64,000 nt of DNA from Azospirillum oleiclasticum (GTDB taxonomy: Bacteria > Pseudomonadota > Alphaproteobacteria > Azospirillales > Azospirillaceae), in the NCBI RefSeq assembly GCF_013423485.1, contig NZ_JABFFR010000003.1, forward strand, positions 62,001 to 126,000. Direction: 5' to 3'. The position numbers and the translations under genes were made by a program. Below the pieces are notes generated by a model. It was not told the origin of the DNA, made no database searches, and saw only the letters and a program-made list of their open reading frames with translations. How positions within the stretch are numbered: position 1 is the first letter of the stretch; every line of letters starts with the position of its first letter. Positions 46,236 to 54,361 of this stretch are shown in pieces.

Positions 46236-46892
46236 CTAGTTGAGCGCGGCCACCTGGCCGTTGCGGAAGGTGCGGCGGGTCTTCGGGGCGATCGCCGGGG
46301 TCCCGTCCTCGCAGGCCGCCGTCTCGATCAGGCGGGCGCTGCGCGCGTCCAGCTCCGACAGGTGCTGCCAGACCTTGCAGACGTAGTTCTGCGCCGTGCG
46401 CATGGAGCCACCGTTGTAGCGGGCGAGGGCGGAGCGCCAGTTGCCTTCCTCGCCATGCAAGCGCAGAAGCATGCGACCGGCGTACCAGACATTCTCACGC
46501 GGCTCGACGATGCGCTCGACCGGCTCGAACTGACCACGATGGTGGCTGAGCGAGAGCTGCATGCAGCCGACGTAGGTGTTGCTGCGCAGGTTGCCGCGCG
46601 AGTCGCGCAGCAGCCGGCTGGCATCCTTCACGCTGCGGGCGAAGATCGCGCGGCCCTGGACACTCATCGCGAAGGGCGACGGCGCACCGTCCTGGCCGCT
46701 TTCCACGAGCGATACCGCGACGAGGAGACCCGCGGGGATGTTCAGCTCACGCTCCGCCTCGATGGCGTGCGACACGCAGTTGTCATCGGCGGCCTGGGCC
46801 GGCTTCCCTGCGAAGGGGAGGATCGCCACACCGAGAGCGATGGCCAGGACGCCACCCAATCTCCCACCCGTGAGCCGGTCCGTAAGTCGCAT
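46236..46892 (-). CDS. Small lytic transglycosylase-like protein
   Basis: The 218-residue product has a signal peptide (to about residue 34, PAQA-AD) and an SLT-like domain with the probable catalytic Glu64 in AVSLVESGQDG and the later SALARYNGGSMRTAQNYVCKVW, matching the YNGG step of the fold. Several cysteines suggest disulfides. It resembles transglycosylases that open the wall for export systems, but no such system is nearby. Confidence 0.8.
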   Translation of the reverse strand: MRLTDRLTGGRLGGVLAIALGVAILPFAGKPAQAADDNCVSHAIEAERELNIPAGLLVAVSLVESGQDGAPSPFAMSVQGRAIFARSVKDASRLLRDSRGNLRSNTYVGCMQLSLSHHRGQFEPVERIVEPRENVWYAGRMLLRLHGEEGNWRSALARYNGGSMRTAQNYVCKVWQHLSELDARSARLIETAACEDGTPAIAPKTRRTFRNGQVAALN

Positions 46893-47310
46893 GTATCTCT
46901 CCCCTTCTTGCCGCCCCGCCCGCCCGCGGGAAACCCTGGACCCCATGTCCGGGAGTTTTCATTCCGGCCGCCGATTCGCTTACGGCGACCGCCTCCTACC
47001 CAAGTGTCAGCGCCACCCACCGTGGCGCCGATGAGACATTTCCAAAAATTTATCCGACCGTCAACCCGCTTGACGGCTTGGTAATACCACCCTCGCCCGA
47101 CCTCGCCTCGGCAGCCTTTGACCGAACGGGGGCCATGACCGACCGGCCTGTCCCCTACTAAGCCGTTGTCACTAAGACAATTTGCAGCCCAGGGCGGCAC
47201 TTTTCGCGGGTGCAGACTGGACGGAAAACCAGCCACGCGGGTGCGACGGCGTGTCGCCTTGGCCACATTTCCGTGAAAAGACTGACATCACTCTTGCGCC
47301 CGCTTGTGCG
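46893..47310. other. Intergenic region before the TPR methyltransferase
   Basis: No gene is seen in 418 bases. A small inverted repeat TTGTC-N5-GACAA lies at 47166-47180. The start of the next gene is uncertain, so the region may be shorter. Confidence 0.4.
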
Positions 47311-48672
47311 ATGCGGCATGCACATCCTTTCCCTTCGACCTACTCCGGTCAGCCGAACGTGACCCGAATCGAGCCTGCCACGGACCTGTGTGAGGCGGGC
47401 GACGGTCTGTTGTCCCAAGGGTACGATGCGCTGGGCGCCGGTGATCCGGGCACAGCCCGGATCCTCTTCCGCGCGGCAGCGGCGGTGTGTCCGGATCTTG
47501 GGGACGCCTGGGCCGCTCTGGGCGACTCCCACATCGAGCATTCCCCGGCGATCGCCGCTGGCGCCTACGCCCGCTCCGTCGCGATCGACGTCGGGCGGCG
47601 TGACTGGCGCCTTGCCCTGGCTGGCGCGTGGCTCGCGGCTGGTGACCGGCGCGCCGTCGATGCGTTCGGTGCTCTGGTGGCGGAGCGGTCGGACTGGGCC
47701 GCGGCCCGGCGTGGCCTTGCCCGTGCTCTTCGCGACGCCGGGCGCGACGGGGAGGCTGTCGCCGAGTTCCGCGAAGCGGTGGTTCTCGACCCGCACGACC
47801 GCGACGCGCTGGCCGAGCTCGGGGCGCTTCTGGTCGAAGGCGACGACGCTCTGGCGGCCGCGGAACTGCTGCAACCAGCCCTGCGGGATGATCCTGACGA
47901 TGCGGCCCTGCAGGCGGTTGCCGGTCGGGTCTGGCTGGCGCTTCAGGAGGCTGGCAAGGCGCGGGTGGCACTGGAACGATCCGCCGCCAACGATCCCTCC
48001 GACCGGCACGGCGCCCGCGCCCTGCTCGCGCGTCTCGAGTCGGGCGACCCGGCCGACCTAACGCCGGCCTATGTGCGGGCGCTGTTCGACCGTTACGCCG
48101 AACGGTTCGACCGCGATCTGGTGGACAGGCTGGAGTACCGGGCGCCGGAGCTGCTGCGGCAGGCCGTGGACAGCCTCGCCGATGGACGGAGCGGCCTCCG
48201 CGTGCTCGACCTCGGCTGCGGCACCGGGCTGGCCGGGGTGACGTTCCGATCGCTGGCCAGCGAACTGGCCGGCGTCGATCTGGCGCCGCGGATGGTTGAG
48301 AAGGCGCGCGCCCGCGGTGTCTACGACCGTCTCGACGTTGCGGACGCGGTGGCCGCCCTGCGGGCGGAGGCGGACGCCTGGGATCTGGTCGTCGCGGCCG
48401 ACGTGCTCGTCTACATAGCCGACCTCGGCCCGCTGTTCGAGTCGGCGGCCCTGGCCCTGCGGGCGGGCGGGCGGATGGCCGCGACCGTGGAACGGCTGGA
48501 CGGCGACGGCTTCGCCCTGGGACCGGCCCGCCGCTACGCCCATGCGGAGGCCCATGTGCGCGACCGTGCGGCCGCCACGGGCCTTGCCGTCACCCTGTTG
48601 GAGCCGTGCAGCCCACGGCGTGAGCGCGGCCAGCCGGTGCAGGGGCTTCTGTTTGTCCTGACAAAGGTTTAA
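47311..48672 (+). CDS. TPR-repeat class I methyltransferase
   Basis: The 453-residue product has tetratricopeptide-like repeats over about the first 230 residues (for example DAGRDGEAVAEFREAVVLDP) and a methyltransferase domain with motif I VLDLGCGTGLAGV at about 297-309 and VVAADVLVYIADL later. This build is common in alphaproteobacteria (methyltransferases with TPR for protein or cofactor targets). The ATG at 47311 has no good ribosome site; the frame is open to 47182 and GTG 47359 is another choice. The substrate is unknown. Confidence 0.75.
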   Translation: MRHAHPFPSTYSGQPNVTRIEPATDLCEAGDGLLSQGYDALGAGDPGTARILFRAAAAVCPDLGDAWAALGDSHIEHSPAIAAGAYARSVAIDVGRRDWRLALAGAWLAAGDRRAVDAFGALVAERSDWAAARRGLARALRDAGRDGEAVAEFREAVVLDPHDRDALAELGALLVEGDDALAAAELLQPALRDDPDDAALQAVAGRVWLALQEAGKARVALERSAANDPSDRHGARALLARLESGDPADLTPAYVRALFDRYAERFDRDLVDRLEYRAPELLRQAVDSLADGRSGLRVLDLGCGTGLAGVTFRSLASELAGVDLAPRMVEKARARGVYDRLDVADAVAALRAEADAWDLVVAADVLVYIADLGPLFESAALALRAGGRMAATVERLDGDGFALGPARRYAHAEAHVRDRAAATGLAVTLLEPCSPRRERGQPVQGLLFVLTKV

Positions 48673-48699
48673 CGACGTTCGTTCGAGCGGGCACTCATA

Positions 48700-50169
48700 T
48701 CATATCGCCTGCTCGTAGATCGCCGGCTCGCCCTCCGCCCGCCAGCGGGCGATCACCCGGCCGCGGTCCGTGACGGTGAGGGCCAACCAGTTGCGCTGCC
48801 GGATGATGCGGCGCCCGCTCTCCTCGAAGGCCGGCATCTCCAGACTGTAGCCATCCATCGGCTGGTCCGGTCGCGCGGCCAGCCGTTCCAAGGCCGCCGT
48901 ATACAAGCGCGGCGGCGGTGGGTGCACGATGCCGGAGGAGATGAGCTGCCAGATTTCCGTGCCGCCACCGCGCAGCACGGCCCGCCCGCCGGCGTGCACC
49001 TCGCCCGACAGCACGGTGACGCGGCAGCCGTAGGCGCGCGAGAAGTTCACCAGCATCTTCAGCATGCGGCGCCATTCGGACCGGTGGGCGTGGCTGCGCC
49101 ACTGGTCGCGCAGGTCGTCCTCGTAGCCGGTCCGGAAGGGCAGCCGGCCCAAAAAGCGCTCGATTCCGCCGGTGTCGGCGTAGAGCAGCGGGACGCTGGA
49201 CAGCAGCAACAGGTGCCGGCAACCCTCGAACCGCGACAGCCAGAGCGGAAGGTCGTGCCAGGTGGTGTCCGAGAACACGCGGCGCGGCGTACGCTCGCTG
49301 CGCATGTCGGGCGCGAGGATGCCGAACGCACCGACCCTGAACCCCTGCGAGAAGGTGCCCCTCGGCCCGCCCCACACGCATTCGGGAAGGTCGTCGGCCG
49401 GCGCTCCGATCTGGAACATGGTGAAGGTGCGCCGCGCCACCTCCGCCACCCCGCGCAGGACGGGCGCGCGGTTCATCGGTTCAGGGTGCGAGCCGTAACC
49501 GTCGAAGATGTCGTGGTCATCCCACATCATGACCGACGGAACTTGGGAAAGTACCGCGGCAACTTCGGGTTGGCCCCAGGTCTTGAGATAGTGGTTGAAG
49601 TAGAAGGCCATCGCCTCCTCGGCCATGGCCGGCTCCATCGGCTCCTCGAACCGGGCGGGAGCCGGGCGCGCCCGCCAGCGCGCGATCAACGGGCATTCCC
49701 ACACCGCATCGGCGTAGAGCTGGTCACCTCCCTGGAGCAGGAGGTGGAAAGGGTATTGCGCGTGCCGATCGAACAGGTCGGCCCACAGGGCGTTGCGTGG
49801 GGCCGGGTGGTCGGTGATGGTCGCCTCATCCTCCACGCCGTTGCAGGAGGTGTAGGCGATGCGGACGCGCGCGCCAATTCCGGGCACCGTCACACGCCAG
49901 CGCGTGCCCTCCTCGAAGCCATAGGTGACCGTGCTCTCCTCCGCGCCGCGGGGGACGGCGAAATCGAAACGCCAGACATGCCGCGTCTTCCAGGAGCCGA
50001 CATGGCGCGGCGGCACGGCAAGGCCCACACCATCGACGCGCAGATCCTCGGGCTCGGTCTCGCCGTCCAGGATGAACAGCACGGACAGCCGCCAGCGTTC
50101 CGCCTGCTCGCCGCGGAAGTAGAGGACCGGACCGAGGATGATGGTGGGTTCGATGCGCGCGCGAGCCAT
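48700..50169 (-). CDS. PhoD-like alkaline phosphatase family protein without export signal
   Basis: The 489-residue protein has the PhoD-like metallophosphatase motifs LLQGGDQLYADAVW, MMWDDHDIFDGYG, and LLSSVPLLY, with GEVHAGG later. Unlike secreted PhoD it starts directly at MARARIEPTIILGPVLYF with no Tat signal, which fits the cytoplasmic branch of the family. The upstream in-frame start would add only ten residues. The phosphodiester substrate is not known. Confidence 0.83.
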   Translation of the reverse strand: MARARIEPTIILGPVLYFRGEQAERWRLSVLFILDGETEPEDLRVDGVGLAVPPRHVGSWKTRHVWRFDFAVPRGAEESTVTYGFEEGTRWRVTVPGIGARVRIAYTSCNGVEDEATITDHPAPRNALWADLFDRHAQYPFHLLLQGGDQLYADAVWECPLIARWRARPAPARFEEPMEPAMAEEAMAFYFNHYLKTWGQPEVAAVLSQVPSVMMWDDHDIFDGYGSHPEPMNRAPVLRGVAEVARRTFTMFQIGAPADDLPECVWGGPRGTFSQGFRVGAFGILAPDMRSERTPRRVFSDTTWHDLPLWLSRFEGCRHLLLLSSVPLLYADTGGIERFLGRLPFRTGYEDDLRDQWRSHAHRSEWRRMLKMLVNFSRAYGCRVTVLSGEVHAGGRAVLRGGGTEIWQLISSGIVHPPPPRLYTAALERLAARPDQPMDGYSLEMPAFEESGRRIIRQRNWLALTVTDRGRVIARWRAEGEPAIYEQAI

Positions 50170-50270
50170 GTGTCCCTGATAACGCCCGCACGCGTCCACG
50201 GCAAAGGAAAGCCCGCGTCCTCCCGAATCAGGACGGCATCATGCGACGTGCCGAGGACCGGAACGGTGGC

Positions 50271-50498
50271 TCAGCTCTTGCCGCGACCGCGCAGCAGATC
50301 CAGCATCCGCTGCGGCACCGGCTCGTCGAGGATGGGATCATAGAGGCGGTGGAGTTCCTGCACGTGCTGACGATGCAACGAAAGCAACGCTTTCGCTTCG
50401 GCGTCCGTCTCGACGGCCTCCTCGAACGCCTCGCGCTCGGTGTCGTCGAGTGCCCCATCGAGGTAGGCGTTGATATCGCTCATCGTCACACGCTTCAT
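50271..50498 (-). CDS. Short anti-sigma-factor-like protein
   Basis: The 75-residue product (MKRVTMSDINAYLDGALDDTE...) has the acidic N-terminal helix-loop that begins soluble parts of anti-sigma factors (D-x-x-AYLDGALDD), then a helical tail ending RMLDLLRGRGKS. It has no membrane segment and no zinc ligands, so it is a reduced form. ATG 50498 or 50483 could be the start. An ECF sigma factor gene lies 1.3 kb away. A role in sigma control is plausible but unproven. Confidence 0.6.
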   Translation of the reverse strand: MKRVTMSDINAYLDGALDDTEREAFEEAVETDAEAKALLSLHRQHVQELHRLYDPILDEPVPQRMLDLLRGRGKS

Positions 50499-50723
50499 CT
50501 CGTTCAATCCCGGCGCGCCGCCAAGGTCCAGGCCCGGTTACGGAAAGGGTTCAGGACTCTTCCGGCAATATGGTGCCGACCATGCATGCGGTGGAGAGGG
50601 ATCCGCCGCCTCCGATGGGGGACCCGTCGGAGGACAGCTGGATGATACCCTTACCCGTGCGTGGTGCGGCGTCAAGCCGTCCGCTCGTTCTGAACCTTGC
50701 GACCGCGTCGTCTGCGATGGAGA

Positions 50724-50748
50724 AACACGGGTCGTGCAGCCTTGTTCC
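50724..50748 (-). promoter_or_regulatory. General-stress-sigma-like promoter, minus strand
   Basis: Read on the minus strand: GGAAC (50744-50748), 16 bases, TGTT (50724-50727). The alphaproteobacterial EcfG consensus is GGAAC-N16/17-CGTT. It points toward the anti-sigma-like gene. Confidence 0.4.
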
Positions 50749-50763
50749 GGTCATCCGCATTTC

Positions 50764-50789
50764 GGAACGGTCATAGGACCGCGCCTGTT
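50764..50789 (+). promoter_or_regulatory. General-stress-sigma-like promoter for the SDR gene
   Basis: GGAAC (50764-50768), 17 bases, TGTT (50786-50789), 55 bases before the SDR ATG. It lies back to back with the minus-strand copy; the two GGAAC elements form an inverted pair 15 bases apart. Confidence 0.5.
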
Positions 50790-50843
50790 GTCAGCCCTGA
50801 CACTTCTCCCGCAACCGCCGGCGGATCGGCGAGGAAGCAACCC

Positions 50844-51704
50844 ATGGCACAGCAGGAAGGGCGGCAGCCCGCCCAGCATCAGGATACCCAACCCGGCCGC
50901 GAAGGGGCGATGACCCCGCGCCCGCAGGCGACCCGGCCGGAGTACCGCGGCAGCGGCAAGTTGCGGGACAAGGTGTGCCTGATCACCGGCGGCGACAGTG
51001 GCATCGGCCGCGCCACCGCGGTGCTGTTCGCCCGCGAGGGCGGACGCATCGGCTTCGTCTATCTGGAAGAGGACGACGACGCCGAGGAGACCAAGCGGCT
51101 GGTCGAGGCGGAGGGGCAGCCCTGCATCGCCATCCGCGGCGACATCACCGGTCGCGATACCTGTCGGCAGGCGGTGGAGCGCATCGTCGGTGAACACGGA
51201 CGGATCGACGTGTTGGTCAACAACGCCGCCGAACAGCATCCGCAGCAGAGCTTCGAGGACATCACGCCCGAGCAGCTCGAACGAACCTTCCGCACCAACA
51301 TCTTCGGATATTTCCATATGGCGCAGGCGGCGCTGCCGCACATGAAGGAGGGCGCCGTCATCGTGAATACGACCTCGGTGACCGCCTACAAGGGCAACGC
51401 GATGCTGATCGACTATGCCTCCACCAAGGGCGCCATCGTCGCCTTCACCCGGTCGCTCTCGCAGCACCTCGCCGGTCGCGGCATCCGCGTGAACGCCGTC
51501 GCCCCCGGTCCGATCTGGACGCCGCTGATCCCCTCCACCTTCCCGGCGGACAAGGTGGCCGAATTCGGCACTGACGTGCCCATGGGCCGCCCCGGCCAAC
51601 CGGAGGAAGTGGCGACCTGCTTCGTCTTCCTGGCCTCCGGCGACAGCAGCTACATGACGGGGCAGGTGCTCCACCCCAACGGCGGGACTGTGGTGAACGG
51701 TTAG
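50844..51704 (+). CDS. Short-chain dehydrogenase, general-stress type
   Basis: The 286-residue SDR has the cofactor motif TGGDSGIG (48-55), NNAAEQHPQQS and the catalytic Tyr191-Lys195 pair (DYASTKGAIV). The 45-residue N-terminal polar extension with Gln/Pro and a PEYRGSGKL junction is typical of the YdaD/YhxC stress-protein subgroup. A GGAAC-type stress promoter lies upstream. The physiological substrate is unknown. Confidence 0.87.
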   Translation: MAQQEGRQPAQHQDTQPGREGAMTPRPQATRPEYRGSGKLRDKVCLITGGDSGIGRATAVLFAREGGRIGFVYLEEDDDAEETKRLVEAEGQPCIAIRGDITGRDTCRQAVERIVGEHGRIDVLVNNAAEQHPQQSFEDITPEQLERTFRTNIFGYFHMAQAALPHMKEGAVIVNTTSVTAYKGNAMLIDYASTKGAIVAFTRSLSQHLAGRGIRVNAVAPGPIWTPLIPSTFPADKVAEFGTDVPMGRPGQPEEVATCFVFLASGDSSYMTGQVLHPNGGTVVNG

Positions 51705-51748
51705 AAGACGGGGCACCGGCATCCTTGCCGGCCAAGCGATTCCACACC

Positions 51749-51796
51749 CCGATCGCGCCCGATGCCCTACACCGGCAGGGCATCGGGCGCGATCGG
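51749..51796. terminator. Perfect 20-bp hairpin between SDR and sigma gene
   Basis: Twenty bases at 51749-51768 pair without mismatch with 51777-51796 across an eight-base loop. It lies between two convergent genes and probably ends both transcripts. No U tract is present, so it could also be a dispersed palindromic element. Confidence 0.65.
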
Positions 51797-51807
51797 AGGA
51801 GCCGCCC

Positions 51808-52281
51808 TCACGCCGCCATGAGGTTGTTCAGCCGTTCGCGGGCGCGGCAGAGGCGGGAGCGGATGGTGCCGATGGAGACGTTCAGCTTTTCCGCCGCCTC
51901 CTGGTAGGGGCGGCCTTCGATGGCGACCAGCTTCACGACCTTGCGCTGGCTAGGGGTGAGGGCGGAGAAGGCGCGGTCGACGTCGCGGAACACGAGGCGC
52001 GAGAGCTGCGAGGCCTCGACCGACATGGCGCCGTCCCACAGCTCGACCTTGGTCACATGCTTGTCACGCTGGAGATTGTTGAAGTGCAGGTTCTTCAGCA
52101 TGGTGGTCAGCCACGCCTGCATGTTGGTACCCGGTTCGAACCGGTGCGAGCGCGACAAGGCACGGGCAAGGCAGTCCTGGGTCAGATCTTCAGCAGCGGC
52201 GGAGTCCCTGGTCAGCTTGCAGGCGTAGCGCTGCAGGTTCGGCATGCAGCGGATCAGCTCGGCTTCGAACGAATACGCCAT
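51808..52281 (-). CDS. ECF RNA polymerase sigma factor
   Basis: The 157-residue protein has sigma region 2 (ELIRCMPNLQRYACKLTRDSAAAEDLTQDC and FEPGTNMQAWLTTMLKNLHFNN) and region 4 (LTPSQRKVVKLVAIEGRPYQEAAEKLNVSIGTIRSRLCRARERL). This is the EcfG/ECF15-like build used in the alphaproteobacterial general stress response, but no phyR or nepR is adjacent, so I leave the class open. ATG 52281 has GGAGGAAG before it. Convergent with the SDR gene. Confidence 0.9.
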   Translation of the reverse strand: MAYSFEAELIRCMPNLQRYACKLTRDSAAAEDLTQDCLARALSRSHRFEPGTNMQAWLTTMLKNLHFNNLQRDKHVTKVELWDGAMSVEASQLSRLVFRDVDRAFSALTPSQRKVVKLVAIEGRPYQEAAEKLNVSIGTIRSRLCRARERLNNLMAA

Positions 52282-52882
52282 GACTGTCTCTTCCTCCGAG
52301 GTTCGTTCCAAGGAAGGCGACCGAACGTTGGGGCGCCTTCCGCAAAGTGACGACAAAGACTGTCCGGCGCGTCGCGTGCGGCCGGTCGGGGGTACGGTTC
52401 TCGTGGTGTTCGGCGTGGGGCAGGCGGCGCGCCGGGCGCGCTCAGAGTGCCCCGAGTCGTGGAAATGCGACGCGTCTTGACTGGGCCGTCGTCATATCGG
52501 TCTCCCGGTACCGTCCGGGGAGAGAGCGCGGAGGGCAAGGCCTATCCGCGTCATCCCCCGTTCGTCGTTACGTCGTGCTCATAACGCGACGTTCGGCCGG
52601 TTGTTCCACCAGCGAACCGATCGGCGATGCGTTCGATGTGTAATGCGATAAGGGAATATGTCTACGGCTCAGGTCAGGCTCCCGTTCACCATGGTGCAGT
52701 GCCGTATAATGATGAACTATGACGACGCTGAAGCTCGATGAATTTAGATTTATTGCTCACAGGTCGAGAGCCTACACTTCCGATCGGCTATGATCGGCGG
52801 TGCTTCGTTCCGATTTTTCGAATAAAATCAATTCAGCGGCGGCTGGAGAATCGCCACCGCTGAAAATTGTGACGAGCGCGTG
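52282..52882. other. Long intergenic region between sigma and RimK-like genes
   Basis: No convincing gene is seen in 601 bases. The right part (from about 52640) is markedly A/T-richer and holds a CCGATC-N6-GATCGG repeat near 52778-52795 and the terminator at 52820-52864. The left part carries the sigma gene's upstream sequence. Confidence 0.5.
52820..52864 (-). terminator. Rho-independent terminator of the RimK-like operon
   Basis: On the minus strand a 12-base stem with one G-U pair (52853-52864 with 52832-52843) is followed by TTGATTTTATT. It starts 18 bases past the ligase stop. Confidence 0.8.
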
Positions 52883-54361
52883 TCAGGGCTGCCTGAGGTT
52901 TCCGCCGGACTGTTCCAGTCGCCGCAGGAACTCCCGCATGACGGTGCGGTAGAGCTCGTCCTTCAGCTTGGCATCCTCGACTCCGAGGTCGAGGTTGGGA
53001 TTGTCGTTGATTTCGATGACGTGGATGCCGCGGTCGTTCTGCTTGAGATCGACACCGTAGAGGCCGTTGCCGATCAGACCAGCCGCGCGCACGGCGGTCT
53101 CCACCACCTCGCGGGGCGCTTCCTCCACCAACAGCGTGCGGGCGGAGCCCTGTTCGGCGCGGCCGTTGCCGGCGTGCTTGACGATCTGCCAGTGCTTCTT
53201 GGCCATCAGATACTGGCACACGAAAATCGGCTGGCGGTTCAGCACCCCGACGCGCCAGTCGAACTCGGTGAACATGAACTCCTGAGCCAGGATGATCGCC
53301 GATTCCTCGAACAGGCTTTCGGCGGTGGCCTCCAGCTCGCTGCGGTTCTGCGCCTTGAACACGCCGCGGGAGAAGGAGCCGTCGGGGATCTTCAGCACGA
53401 TGGGGTAGGGGATCTCCTGGTCCAGACCCGGCAGCCCGCGCTTGTCCAGGATCACCGTGCGCGGTGTGGGCACGCGGTGCGCCTTCAGCAGCTCGGCCAA
53501 ATAGACCTTGTTGGTGCATTTCAGGATCGAGTCGGGGTCGTCGATCACCGGCATGCCCTCCTTCTCCGCCTTCTTGGCGAAGCGGTAGGTGTGGTGATCG
53601 AGGTTCGTCGTCTCGCGGATGAACAGCGCGTCGTACTCGGCCAGCCGCAGATAGTCGCCCTTCTCGATCAGGTCGACCTCGATGCCCAGGCTTTCGCCGG
53701 CCTTGACGAACTTCTGCAAGGCGCGCGGGCTGGAGGGCGGCAGCTCCTCCTTGGGGTTCTGCAGGATCGCCAGGGTGAAGCGCGCCGCGCTGCGCACCGC
53801 CGGCTCCCGCCACGACGCGTGGGTGTATTGGTCGAGCGCCGTTTCCACCTGGGCCGCCTGCTCGGGCGTCAGGTCGTCGAGCCCCAGCGGCTCCACCGCG
53901 TGGATGGTCCAGTCCTGCTTCAGGCGCACCTGCACCTTCAACAGGGGGCAGCGGAACAGATCGAAGACGCGCCGGGCGATCTCCTGGAAGCGGCGGTCGT
54001 CGGCGTGGCCGAAGAAGACATAGAGGTTGAAGGAGGTCTCCGGCGGCTGCGCCAGCCGCTTGATCTTGCGGCGCAGCGTCTCCTCCACCTCGGGCAGGGC
54101 CGGGCGGTAGAGCGTCTTCTGGCTGAGGTCGAGGATGGTCTTGACCGAGGGGATCACCCGCTCGCCCCGCGCCTCGGCCAGCAGCGACACGTAATAGCCG
54201 GTGCCGAGATAATCGTAGCCGCGACTGAGATTGATGACGCGGGTGTTCTTCGGCTTCTGCTCCGGCTTCAGGATGTAGTCGCGCGCGGTGGCGACCTGGA
54301 GGTTGGCCTTGGCCCAGGGGAAGTCGGACCGGCGGTCCACGACGACGACATGGGAGGGCAT
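52883..54361 (-). CDS. RimK-family ATP-grasp ligase with RLAN N-terminal domain
   Basis: RimK-like ligases add glutamate or other amino acids to a carboxyl terminus using ATP. The 492-residue protein has an N-terminal RLAN domain (about 1-150), a connecting region, and an ATP-grasp domain at about 270-480 with ATP-binding IVLKIPDGSFSRGV (321-334) and the metal site VIEINDNPNLD (448-458). The domain is complete. Its ATG overlaps the stop of the GNAT/C39 gene (TGATG), so both are made together. A terminator follows. Possible substrates include ribosomal S6 tails or a peptide; none is proven. Confidence 0.9.
   Translation of the reverse strand: MPSHVVVVDRRSDFPWAKANLQVATARDYILKPEQKPKNTRVINLSRGYDYLGTGYYVSLLAEARGERVIPSVKTILDLSQKTLYRPALPEVEETLRRKIKRLAQPPETSFNLYVFFGHADDRRFQEIARRVFDLFRCPLLKVQVRLKQDWTIHAVEPLGLDDLTPEQAAQVETALDQYTHASWREPAVRSAARFTLAILQNPKEELPPSSPRALQKFVKAGESLGIEVDLIEKGDYLRLAEYDALFIRETTNLDHHTYRFAKKAEKEGMPVIDDPDSILKCTNKVYLAELLKAHRVPTPRTVILDKRGLPGLDQEIPYPIVLKIPDGSFSRGVFKAQNRSELEATAESLFEESAIILAQEFMFTEFDWRVGVLNRQPIFVCQYLMAKKHWQIVKHAGNGRAEQGSARTLLVEEAPREVVETAVRAAGLIGNGLYGVDLKQNDRGIHVIEINDNPNLDLGVEDAKLKDELYRTVMREFLRRLEQSGGNLRQP

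Larger units (their letters stand above)
50499..50843. other. Divergent promoter region
   Basis: These 345 bases separate the anti-sigma-like gene and the SDR gene. They hold two opposed GGAAC-type promoters at 50724-50789. Small open frames on both strands overlap these sites and lack ribosome sites, so I do not call genes here. Confidence 0.5.

Noticed and set aside
50551-50760. A 69-codon frame (minus) next to the anti-sigma-like gene
   Set aside because: No ribosome site; it overlaps the GGAAC-type promoter elements and has no homology that I can name.
52347-52643. A 98-codon plus-strand frame in the long gap next to the RimK-like gene
   Set aside because: No ribosome site and composition typical of chance frames in GC-rich DNA.
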